From positions 6,076,501 through 6,140,500 of the forward strand of contig NZ_CP109796.1 in assembly GCF_038725785.1 (NCBI RefSeq): a DNA stretch of 64,000 nt, given 5' to 3'. The position numbers and the translations under genes were made by a program. The notes below the pieces were generated by a model. The model had not been told where the DNA came from and searched no databases. It saw nothing but the letters and a program-made list of their open reading frames with translations. This stretch comes from Termitidicoccus mucosus. GTDB taxonomy: Bacteria; Verrucomicrobiota; Verrucomicrobiia; Opitutales; Opitutaceae. Shown in pieces: positions 1 to 7,507 of this stretch; positions within the stretch are counted from its first letter, which is position 1; every line of letters begins with the position of its first letter.

Positions 1-330
1 GGCGAGGGCGTCAATGCGCGCGGGGGTGCAACCGCGTTTGGCGAGTTCGAGGCGGAGGACGCCGGTCTCGGTGAGTTCGCCGTCGCGCTTGGCGGCGTTG
101 GCGGCGATGATGAGGGCGTCGTTTGGGTTGGCGCGGCCGGTGTCCTTGTCCGGCGGCGCGAGTTTTGCGATCTCGGCGGCGAAGTAGCCTTCGGGCGCGG
201 AGAGGAGGCTGACGCTGCCCTCGGCGAGCCAGGCGTTGGGAAAATCGGGGCCGCAAGCGCGGGCGTTTGCCGCCGCCAGCGCGCACAGGATGAACGCGGC
301 GCGCAAGGGCCCTTTATGGAATGGTTGCAT
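1..330 (-). CDS. Secreted hypothetical protein, partial (N-terminal 110 residues)
   Basis: The reading frame opens with ATG at 330 and runs off the left edge of the window, so only 110 residues are seen. Residues 1-25 look like a signal peptide: a short basic start, a hydrophobic AAFILCALAAANA core, then a cysteine soon after, so a lipoprotein-like or ordinary secretion signal is possible. The rest is acidic and Ala-rich with no motif I recognise. The start overlaps the 3' end of the upstream DUF3142 gene by 17 bases, which suggests the two are translated together. Its function is unknown. Confidence 0.6.
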   Translation of the reverse strand, partial: MQPFHKGPLRAAFILCALAAANARACGPDFPNAWLAEGSVSLLSAPEGYFAAEIAKLAPPDKDTGRANPNDALIIAANAAKRDGELTETGVLRLELAKRGCTPARIDALA

Positions 331-1609
331 GGATTGAGAATGCGGATGCGATTTTTTCATCTGGGAAATCGAAGCGCAGCCAGCCGATGGCACGGCTGCG
401 TCCGGGGGCGAGTTCGGCGGGGGCGGGGGAGTGGCGGTAAACAAAGAGGACATTGTCCTTGGGAAGATCATAATAACAGTAGTAACCGGCGAGGGTATCG
501 CATGCCGTGGCGCGGCCTCCCGGTGTCCAGATGACGCGCAAGGTTTGCGGGAGCGGCTCGGCGGTCTGGCCGCGGTTGACAATGACGATTTCCGCTAGGC
601 CGGGCTGGGTGCGGTGGATTTCGGCGGACAGTTGGGAGACGATGGGGATGTCTTGGATGACGGCGGCGAAGGTTTCGGCGTTCCATGCGAGACGGTCGCC
701 GGCGACGGGGAGGCGGAACCAGATGATGCCATCGAGGTGGGAGAGGTTTTCGGCGGAGAGTTCACGGGCGAGGCACTGGAGTTCGCGAGGGTTGGCGCGA
801 ACGGCGCGGAGTCGCGTGCCGGCGGGCCAGTCGCGAGGGGCTTCGGCGGCGAGGCCGATGAAACGGCCCCCGGTGTCGAAGCCGAGCGTGTAGCCGTAGG
901 TGGGAAGCGCGACGCGGAAACGCGCGCCGGAGGGCCCGGCGCGGGCGGCGAGGGCGTCGGCCCGGCGCGCCCAGGCGAGCACCAGCTTGGGATCACAGAG
1001 CGTGAAGGCGGAGTCGATGGACGCGGGTTTTTCCAGCGAGTGGACTTGGAGGACAAAGCCGTCGGCTTCGCGGGCAAGCGCGGTGAAATCCTCCTCGTGT
1101 TTCAACCATGAGGGCAGCGCGGTAAAAGTGAGCGGGGTTTGGCCAACAGTGGCGCGGAGGGAGTAGAGAAGTTCGCGATAGCGGGCGAGTTTATGCCCGG
1201 GGCAGTCGTAGTCGATTTGGAGTTCAACGGGGACGATTCCGGCGGCGCGGGCGGCGGAGAGGATGGCGGCGGCTTCGGAGGCAATTTGGGATGCGTGGTC
1301 GGCGGGTTTTGTTTTTGGAGGGAGAGGATTGATACGGAGGGCGAGAGCGATGGGTTTGCCAAGGGCGGCGAGCGTGGCATGGTCGAGATGCGGGCGGGAG
1401 ATGCGGGGAGCGTCACCGTGCCATGAGATTTCGGAGGCAAGGAAGCAGCAGGTGTTGATGTGGTCGCGTGAGGAGTGGATGGCGGCATCGAGCGCGGGCG
1501 AGGGCTGGCGCTGCCAGACGTAGGCGTCGTGCGTCCAAGTGGCGGCGGGCGCGATACACCCGGGGGCGGCGAGCAACAAAAGGGCGGCAATGCGATGGAG
1601 TCCGGCCAT
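314..1609 (-). CDS. DUF3142 domain secreted protein
   Basis: A protein of 431 residues with an N-terminal signal peptide (hydrophobic LHRIAALLLLAAPGC segment at residues 3-17; the Cys allows a lipoprotein). The body resembles DUF3142, a family with a TIM-barrel-like fold and unknown function: see the motifs VELQIDYDCPG, LTFTALPSWL, GFVLQVHS and FRVALPTYGYTLGFD. The ATG at 1609 was chosen because the longer frame upstream is Arg-rich shadow sequence and because the signal peptide starts there. The final codons overlap the next gene. The family is known mostly as predicted; no substrate is established. Confidence 0.75.
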   Translation of the reverse strand: MAGLHRIAALLLLAAPGCIAPAATWTHDAYVWQRQPSPALDAAIHSSRDHINTCCFLASEISWHGDAPRISRPHLDHATLAALGKPIALALRINPLPPKTKPADHASQIASEAAAILSAARAAGIVPVELQIDYDCPGHKLARYRELLYSLRATVGQTPLTFTALPSWLKHEEDFTALAREADGFVLQVHSLEKPASIDSAFTLCDPKLVLAWARRADALAARAGPSGARFRVALPTYGYTLGFDTGGRFIGLAAEAPRDWPAGTRLRAVRANPRELQCLARELSAENLSHLDGIIWFRLPVAGDRLAWNAETFAAVIQDIPIVSQLSAEIHRTQPGLAEIVIVNRGQTAEPLPQTLRVIWTPGGRATACDTLAGYYCYYDLPKDNVLFVYRHSPAPAELAPGRSRAIGWLRFDFPDEKIASAFSIHATIP

Positions 1610-1777
1610 ACGACGTGAAGCATGGGCACGCTGCATGAAGCGAGTATGAAGCCGGCGTGAAATCGGCGAGAAATGTGACGCGGGAGCGCGTTTCACGCAC
1701 ACCCGTTGCGGTTCGGATGCCGGCCGGCGCACACCGCGCGCGGCTGGCTTCAACTTAAACTGGCCGCTGCCGCGGCC

Positions 1778-2962
1778 TCAGAAGGCCGAGAGCAACTGGC
1801 CGAGGTCCACGTGGTCGGTGATGAGGCGTTTGATGACGGGGATCTTGTCCGTGTCCTGCGGCTGCGTCTTCACCGTCATGCCGTGGATTTTCGAGGTGAT
1901 GGCAAAACATTCCTGTTTCGCGGCGATGACGGGGATGTCGGTCTGCTCCAGCAGGTCGAGGAGCGTCGGGTGCGGCGGGATGTCGTTGGTGAGGATGAGG
2001 CCGGCGATGGTTTTTTCACCGGAGAGGCGCGAACTCGACACCGCCGCGAGGATGATGTCGTCGCGGTCGCCGGGCGTGATGATGACCACGCCGGGCCGGA
2101 GATACTCGACCACGCCTTTCGCGGTCATCGCGCCCACGATGACGCGCTCGGCGCGGTGTTTGTGCGCGCCCGCGCGGCCGTTGAGCCACCTGCCGCCGAT
2201 TTCCTCCGCGATTTGCGCGATGCTCGGCGTGGAGAGCATCGATTGCACGGGGAGCACGCCGAGGAGCGGGACGCCGTGGCGCTTGAGCGCGGCCCCGGCG
2301 TATTCGGAAATCAATGACATCTTGTCCGGCTCGACCTTGTTGAGGATGGCGCCGATGACTTCCACGCCGGCCTGGTCGAAGAGGGCCTTGTTGAGCGCGA
2401 TCTCGTCCACGGGGCGTCCGATGCCGCCGGGGGTGACCATGACGACCTTGGCGTTGAGGAGGCGGGCGACGCTGGCGTTGGAAAGGTCGAACACGGCGCC
2501 GACGCCGGCGTGCCCGGTGCCCTCGATGAGGGTGAAATCCTTTTCCCAGGACACGCGGTCGAAGGCGCGGCAGATCTTGTCCTCGAGTTCGGGGCGGAGC
2601 TTGTCGGGGTTTTTCAGGTAGCGGCGCGTGAAGGTGCTGTCGATGGTGATGGGGCTCATGCTCTCGATGGGCACGCGCACCTGGTAGATTACATCGAGGA
2701 GGTAGGAATCCTCGTCCACTTGCAGGCCGCCCACATCGACGAAGCGCTGGCCGACCGGCTTGATGAAGCCGACGCGGGGATAGAGCGACTGGAGCGCGGC
2801 GTAGAGGCCGAGGCAGGTGGTGGTCTTGCCGTCGTTCATGCGCGTGGCCGCGACGAAGATGCGCTTCGTCTCGGTGTTGGTGGGTTTGTGCAGGAGCGGG
2901 AGCGGCGGTTGTTTGAAGGGGTTGGGCGAGGGGACGGCGGGCGGTGTCGGTTCTTCGGACAT
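1778..2962 (-). CDS. BioD-like / DRTGG domain protein (phosphotransacetylase N-terminal domain homologue)
   Basis: A protein of 394 residues equivalent to the N-terminal and middle parts of long-form phosphotransacetylase. It starts with a dethiobiotin-synthase-like P-loop domain (KRIFVAATRMNDGKTTTCLG, residues 34-53, then LIEGTGHAG) and ends in a DRTGG-type domain (ITPGDRDDIILAA and GLILTND). The catalytic PTA domain is absent but is encoded by the next gene upstream in the same direction. In enterobacterial Pta this region is regulatory. I chose the ATG at 2962; an in-frame ATG at 3001 is possible. A nested palindromic repeat separates the two genes. Confidence 0.85.
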   Translation of the reverse strand: MSEEPTPPAVPSPNPFKQPPLPLLHKPTNTETKRIFVAATRMNDGKTTTCLGLYAALQSLYPRVGFIKPVGQRFVDVGGLQVDEDSYLLDVIYQVRVPIESMSPITIDSTFTRRYLKNPDKLRPELEDKICRAFDRVSWEKDFTLIEGTGHAGVGAVFDLSNASVARLLNAKVVMVTPGGIGRPVDEIALNKALFDQAGVEVIGAILNKVEPDKMSLISEYAGAALKRHGVPLLGVLPVQSMLSTPSIAQIAEEIGGRWLNGRAGAHKHRAERVIVGAMTAKGVVEYLRPGVVIITPGDRDDIILAAVSSSRLSGEKTIAGLILTNDIPPHPTLLDLLEQTDIPVIAAKQECFAITSKIHGMTVKTQPQDTDKIPVIKRLITDHVDLGQLLSAF

Positions 2963-3017
2963 GTCAGTGGTGTGTGGCGGGTGGTAGAAATCCTGAATCA
3001 CGAAATCCCAAAAAGAA

Positions 3018-3207
3018 GGGTTCCTCGCTATTTTGATGGCTGTTTTTCATGGCAAAGAAGCCAAACCAAGTCACAGAGCACACAGAGCTCCGACACAGAG
3101 TCCACAGAGGTTTGATTTTGAACTTCCTCCGTGTCCTCTGTGTCCGCGCTCCGTGAACTCTGTGACTAAAATAATCGGACTTTTCATCGAAAATAGCGAC
3201 GAACCAA
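3018..3207. repeat. Nested palindromic repeat with CACAGAG words (type A)
   Basis: The outer arms share the word CTCGCTATTTT (3018-3039 against 3184-3207). The inner arms, 3070-3110 and 3126-3166, pair over about 41 bases with roughly 80% identity and are built from the repeated word CACAGAG. The element fills the gap between pta and the BioD-like gene. Related elements lie at 53301-53413 and 55792-55900. Confidence 0.75.
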
Positions 3208-3216
3208 AAGGAAGTT

Positions 3217-4245
3217 TCATCCTCCATAAAGCAGTTCCCTGTTGATGGCCTGGCAGCCGACGATGGCGGCGGCGCCGAAGACGTCATGGGCGCTGGAACC
3301 GCGGCTGATTTCGGCGGCGGGACGGCTCAGGCCGGTGAGGATTTGCCCGAACGCGTTCGAGCCGGCGAGGATGTTGACGAGCTTGCAGGCGATGTTGCCG
3401 CTGGCGAGATCGGGGAAGATGAGGACGTTGGCGCGGCCGGCGACGGGGCCGGTGAGATTTTTTGTCTGCGCGGTGATCTGGTCGAGGGCGGCGTCGGCCT
3501 GGAGTTCGCCATCGATCTCGATGGCGAGGCTGGCGGCGCGGGCCTTGGCGCGGGCGAGTTCGGTGGCGGCGCGCATCTTGATGAGCGAGGGGTGTGTGGA
3601 ATCGCCTTTCGTGGCCCAGCTGAGCATGGCGACGCGGGGCGTCTCGTTGGTGAGGTGGTGCGCGATGCCGGCGGTGGTGATGGCGATGTCGGCGAGCTGC
3701 TGCGAGGTGGGCTCGGGGATGACGCCGCAGTCGGCGAAGAAGAGCGAGCCGTCGCTGCCGATCTTGTGCTCGTCGAAGTCGATGATGGTGAGCGAGGCGA
3801 CGGTCTGCGCATGCTCATGTTTGGGAATGATTTGAAAGAGCGGGCGCAGGGCGCTGGAAGCGGTGCGGGTGGCGCCGCCGACGAGTCCGTCAGCCTGGCT
3901 GCCGGCGAGCATCATGGTGCCGTAATAGCTGGTGTCCTTGAGCGTTTCGCGGGCTTGGTCGAGGGTCATGCCCTTGGCCTGGCGCAGCTCGGCAAGCTGG
4001 CGGGCAAAGGGTTCGAAATCCTCGCTGTGCTCGGGGTCGATGATGCGCATGCCTTGGAGGTTGAGATCGAGGCGGGAGGCGGTGGCCTTGATGGAGGCGC
4101 GGTTGCCGAGCAGGATGGGCGCGCCCATGCGGCGCGTTACCCATTGGCGCGCGGCTTGCAGGATGCGAGGGTCGTTGCCTTCGGGAAAAACGATGCGCTT
4201 GGGGTGGCGCTGGAGTTTTTCGGTGAGTTTGGGGATGATTGGCAT
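3217..4245 (-). CDS. pta: Phosphate acetyltransferase, catalytic PTA_PTB domain
   Basis: A protein of 342 residues containing only the catalytic domain that interconverts acetyl-CoA and acetyl phosphate. Family signatures are KRIVFPEGNDPRIL near the N-terminus, SYYGTMMLAGSQADGLVGGA in the middle, and NVLIFPDLASGNIACKL plus GLSRPAAEISRG near the C-terminus. The length matches short-form Pta. The ATG at 4245 (MPIIPKLTEKL) fits the family start better than the upstream ATG at 4293. The regulatory BioD-like/DRTGG region found in long-form Pta is a separate gene downstream, so together they form a split Pta. The acetate kinase in this window lies in the microcompartment operon. Confidence 0.93.
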   Translation of the reverse strand: MPIIPKLTEKLQRHPKRIVFPEGNDPRILQAARQWVTRRMGAPILLGNRASIKATASRLDLNLQGMRIIDPEHSEDFEPFARQLAELRQAKGMTLDQARETLKDTSYYGTMMLAGSQADGLVGGATRTASSALRPLFQIIPKHEHAQTVASLTIIDFDEHKIGSDGSLFFADCGVIPEPTSQQLADIAITTAGIAHHLTNETPRVAMLSWATKGDSTHPSLIKMRAATELARAKARAASLAIEIDGELQADAALDQITAQTKNLTGPVAGRANVLIFPDLASGNIACKLVNILAGSNAFGQILTGLSRPAAEISRGSSAHDVFGAAAIVGCQAINRELLYGG

Positions 4246-4355
4246 ATGATGTCTCGAAGCGCAGAGGGTGGGCGCACCGCGCCAAAGCGTCAATGCCGGG
4301 GCGCTTCATAATATTGTAACAAAGGGCGGAGGCCCGATTGGTTTCCTCATTGTTC

Positions 4356-4431
4356 CCTTTTTTCTTCTTTCTCTTTCGGCAGGAACGAGCAGGGAGAGGA
4401 GAAAGAGGAAAGAGAAAGAACCAAGAAGAAA
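4356..4431. repeat. Polypyrimidine/polypurine hairpin repeat (type B)
   Basis: A pyrimidine-rich left arm (TTCTTCTTTCTCTTTCGG, from about 4362) is answered by a purine-rich right arm (AAAGAGGAAAGAGAAAG, about 4403-4420). It lies in the divergent gap between pta and murJ. Similar hairpins occur at 7375-7463, 20783-20883 and 28404-28478. Confidence 0.6.
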
Positions 4432-4474
4432 GATTGCCTGGGCGGGGGCGGACGGGGACATAGTTTGGGCGGAC

Positions 4475-6094
4475 GTGGACAAAAACCTGCGCAAATTCGA
4501 AATGGCCTCGGTCGCCGTGGTGTCGGCGGCCACCTTGGCGTCGCGCGTGCTCGGGCTCGTACGCGACAGCCTCACGGCGGCGGTGTTCGGGACGAGCGGG
4601 TTGCTGTCGGCGTTTTTCACCGCGTTTCAACTGCCCAATCTATTTCGGCGGCTGCTCGGCGAGGGGGCGCTGACGGCGGCGTTTGTGCCGACGCTCAACG
4701 AGGAGCTGGAGCGGCGGCAGCGCGAGGGGGCGTTCCGGCTGGTCAACGAGGTGGCGAGCTGGCTGCTCGTGGTGTCGGCGGCGGTGGTCGGGGCGGCGAT
4801 GGTGTTTTTCAGCCAGCCGGCGTGGATCGAGGCGGCGGCGCGGGCGTTCGGCGGCGATGACGACACGGTGGCGCGCTGGCTGGCGAGCGGGGGGATGACG
4901 GTGGTGCTTTTCCCGTATCTGGTCTTCGTGTGCCTGGCCGCGGTATTCAGTTCGGCACTACAGACGCTGGGGCGCTTCCTGGAGCCGGCGGTGTCGCCGG
5001 TCTGGCTCAATGTCGCGATGATCGCCGCGCTGGTCATCGGCTGGAAATGCTGGCCGGGCGAGGCGGGAGGGGCGGACAGCGCGCGGATGCGGGTGCTGTG
5101 CGCGGGCGTGCTCGTCGGCGGCGCGGGGCAGATGGTGCTGCCGGCGTGGGCGCTGATGCGCCACGGATGGCGCCCGCGTTTCGCGCTGGCGCTGAGCGGG
5201 CCGGTGCGGGCGATTTTCCGGCTGATGGCGCCGACGGTGCTGGGCTCGGCGGTTTATCTCATCAACATGACCGTGTCGCGTTTCATCGGGCTGTCGCTCA
5301 ACGACAGCGCGGTGGCGCTGCTGAATTTCGCGCAGCGGCTGATGGAGCTGCCCATCGGCGTGTTTGCGGTGGCGGTCTCGACGGTGGTCTTTCCGTTGAT
5401 TTCGCGGCGCGCGGCGCAGGGCGACACGGAGGGCATGGCGGCGGCTTATCAGAAGGGGATGCGGCTGATCCTGCTGGTCAACGTGCCGGCGGCGGCCGGG
5501 CTGGCGGTGCTGGCGGTGCCGCTGATCCGCGTGCTGTTTCAACGCGGCGCGTTTGCCGCCGGAGACACGCTGGCGATGGCGCCGGTGCTGGCGGTGTGCG
5601 CCGCGGGGCTGCCGTTTTTTTCGTTCGTGAACCTGATGCTGCGGGCGTTTTACGCGCGCAAGGACACGCGGACGCCGGTGGTCGCGGCGGTGCTGAGCTT
5701 CGTGGTGAACCTGGCGCTGAGCCTCGTGTTGATGCGGCGGTTCGGGACGGCGGGTCTGGCGGCGGCGGGCAGCGTGGCGATCGTGGCGCAGGCGTTGTTC
5801 CTGCAAGTCCGGCTGACGGCGGCGGAGGAGCGGCTGGCGTTTCGTTTCGTGCGGCGCGACCTCGGCAAAATCATCGCGGCGAGCGCGGCGATGGGCGCGC
5901 TGGTGTGGGGCGGCTGGCGCGCATGGGCGGCGTGCGCGGGCGAGGGCTCGAAGTGGGCCGACGCGGCCGGGCTGGCACTGATGATCGCGGCGGGCGTGGC
6001 GGTTTACGGCGCGCTGGTGTGGCTGCTGCGCGTGGAGGACCGCGAGGAACTGGCGGGGATGGTGATGCGCAAGTTTGGAAAAAACAAAATTTGA
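4475..6094 (+). CDS. murJ: Lipid II flippase MurJ
   Basis: A polytopic membrane protein of 539 residues of the MOP/MviN superfamily, which flips lipid II across the inner membrane for peptidoglycan synthesis. The family N-terminus is plain: VSAATLASRVLGLVRDSLTA, then FQLPNLFRRLLGEGALTAAFVPTL. Later segments contain ISRRAAQGD and FYARKDTRTPV. Fourteen or so hydrophobic helices span the rest. I used a GTG start at 4475 (MDKNLRKFEMASVAVV) because the KNLRKFE stretch resembles other family starts; ATG at 4502 is an alternative that shortens the protein by nine residues. The TGA stop is also the first bases of a nested palindromic repeat. Confidence 0.93.
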   Translation: MDKNLRKFEMASVAVVSAATLASRVLGLVRDSLTAAVFGTSGLLSAFFTAFQLPNLFRRLLGEGALTAAFVPTLNEELERRQREGAFRLVNEVASWLLVVSAAVVGAAMVFFSQPAWIEAAARAFGGDDDTVARWLASGGMTVVLFPYLVFVCLAAVFSSALQTLGRFLEPAVSPVWLNVAMIAALVIGWKCWPGEAGGADSARMRVLCAGVLVGGAGQMVLPAWALMRHGWRPRFALALSGPVRAIFRLMAPTVLGSAVYLINMTVSRFIGLSLNDSAVALLNFAQRLMELPIGVFAVAVSTVVFPLISRRAAQGDTEGMAAAYQKGMRLILLVNVPAAAGLAVLAVPLIRVLFQRGAFAAGDTLAMAPVLAVCAAGLPFFSFVNLMLRAFYARKDTRTPVVAAVLSFVVNLALSLVLMRRFGTAGLAAAGSVAIVAQALFLQVRLTAAEERLAFRFVRRDLGKIIAASAAMGALVWGGWRAWAACAGEGSKWADAAGLALMIAAGVAVYGALVWLLRVEDREELAGMVMRKFGKNKI

Positions 6095-6366
6095 ACAGAA
6101 GGAAACGGAGACAACGAAGGACGGCCAAGCGGTGGAGGAGCTTCTAAAAAATCCCTTTTACCGCGAAGGACGCGAAGGATGCGAAGACTGAAAAAACGCG
6201 GAAATCTTATTAAAAACCATGATTGCCGTATTTCCATCTTCGCGCTCTTCGCGTCCTTCGCGGTTAATTTTTGAACATCCCCTGGGTCCAAATCTCCGCT
6301 TCCTGGCTTCAACTTAAACTGGCGGCGCAGCCGCTTTCTTCATTTTCTTCATTTCCTTCTGTTCAA
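6092..6366. repeat. Nested inverted repeat filling the murJ-transporter gap (type C)
   Basis: The outer arms are TGAACAGAAGGAAA at 6092 and TTTCCTTCTGTTCA at 6352-6365. The inner arms, 6160-6185 and 6237-6265, repeat the word CGCGAAGGA and pair with each other. The outer left arm includes the murJ stop codon TGA. The right arm ends about 20 bases before the next start codon. Between the inner and outer right arms is the word CTTCAACTTAAACTGG, also present near 1750. I see no gene in this 290-base gap. Confidence 0.8.
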
Positions 6367-6384
6367 AAAATAAAAAACTTCCGC

Positions 6385-7365
6385 ATGGGCCGGCTCTCGC
6401 GTTTCAAAATCGACTGGTTTCTCATTGGCTTGGGCGTCGCGACGGCGCTGGCGTGGCTGTTTCCCGGGCCGGGCGCGGAGGGCGGATGGATGCATCCGGA
6501 GATTCTCACCAAGGCGGGCGTGGCGCTCATCTTTTTCCTGCACGGGCTGGCGCTGTCGTTCGCGGCGCTGAAATCGGGCGCGTTGAAATGGCGGCTGCAT
6601 CTGGTGGTGCAACTGTGCACGTTTTTGTTTTTTCCGCTGCTCGGGATTTTGCTGCTCTGGCTCGCGGGCGACCACGTGGCGGGCAATCTGCGCACGGGGA
6701 TTTTTTACCTGTGCGCGCTGCCCTCGACGGTGTCGTCGTCCATCGCGATGACGGCGGCCGCGCGCGGCAACGTGCCCGCGGCGGTGTTCAACGCGACGCT
6801 GTCGAGCATGATCGGCGTCGTGCTCACGCCGCTGTGGATGAGCTGGCTGTTGAAGACCGGCGGGCATTCGCTGCCGCTCGGGCCGGTGATTCTGGACCTG
6901 GTGCTGTGGCTCGTGCTGCCGCTGGTCGCGGGGCAGGCGCTGCGGCCGCTGCTCGGCGCGTGGGCCGGGCGCAACAAATCGCTCATCAACAAGGTCGATC
7001 GCGGCACGATCCTGCTGCTGGTCTACACGTCGTTTTGCGACTCGGTGAAATGGGGCGTGTGGTCGGAGCACGGCTGGCTGACGCTCGTGTTCGCGGTCGT
7101 GGTGGCGGGCGCGGTGTTCTACGCGGTGCTGTTTGCGACGGGCGCGGTGTGCAACCGGCTCGGCTTCACGCCGCCGGACCGCATCGCGGCGGTGTTTTGC
7201 GGCTCGAAGAAGTCGCTGGCCTCGGGCGTGCCGATGGCGCAGATCATTTTCGCGGGCAATCCGGGCCTCGGCATGATCCTGCTGCCGATCATGATTTATC
7301 ACCCGCTGCAACTCATCATCTGCGGCGCGCTCGCGGGACGCTGGGCGAAAAGGGAAGGGGAGTGA
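6385..7365 (+). CDS. Bile acid:sodium symporter (SBF-like) family transporter
   Basis: A membrane protein of 326 residues with about ten hydrophobic helices, of the SBF-like family (YfeH/ScrY group of the BART superfamily). Supporting features are the N-terminal FKIDWFLIGLGVATALAWLFP, the ALPSTVSSSIAMTAAARGN segment after the first transport bundle, and FCGSKKSLASGVPMAQIIF plus LLPIMIYHPLQLIICG in the second half. Such proteins are predicted to move organic anions or solutes with sodium; the substrate cannot be told from sequence. The ATG at 6385 is used because upstream codons lie in the repeat. Confidence 0.88.
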   Translation: MGRLSRFKIDWFLIGLGVATALAWLFPGPGAEGGWMHPEILTKAGVALIFFLHGLALSFAALKSGALKWRLHLVVQLCTFLFFPLLGILLLWLAGDHVAGNLRTGIFYLCALPSTVSSSIAMTAAARGNVPAAVFNATLSSMIGVVLTPLWMSWLLKTGGHSLPLGPVILDLVLWLVLPLVAGQALRPLLGAWAGRNKSLINKVDRGTILLLVYTSFCDSVKWGVWSEHGWLTLVFAVVVAGAVFYAVLFATGAVCNRLGFTPPDRIAAVFCGSKKSLASGVPMAQIIFAGNPGLGMILLPIMIYHPLQLIICGALAGRWAKREGE

Positions 7366-7374
7366 GTCAAAAAA

Positions 7375-7463
7375 TCTTTCTCTTTCCTCTTTATCTTTAT
7401 CTTTCTCCGGACCGGCCGGGGCAAAGAAGAGAAAGAAGAAAGATAAAGAGGAAAGAGAAAGAA
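7375..7463. repeat. Polypyrimidine/polypurine hairpin repeat (type B), 24-bp perfect stem
   Basis: The left arm starting at 7375 (TCTTTCTCTTTCCTCTTTAT and onward) is the exact reverse complement of the arm ending at 7463 for 24 bases. The loop is GC-rich. It sits between the SBF transporter and hrpB and could act as a bidirectional terminator, but it lacks a clean stem-then-T-run. Confidence 0.75.
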
Positions 7464-7507
7464 TCGGGCGTTGCACGGAGGGTTGTCACGCGCTCGCGGA
7501 CGTTTCA

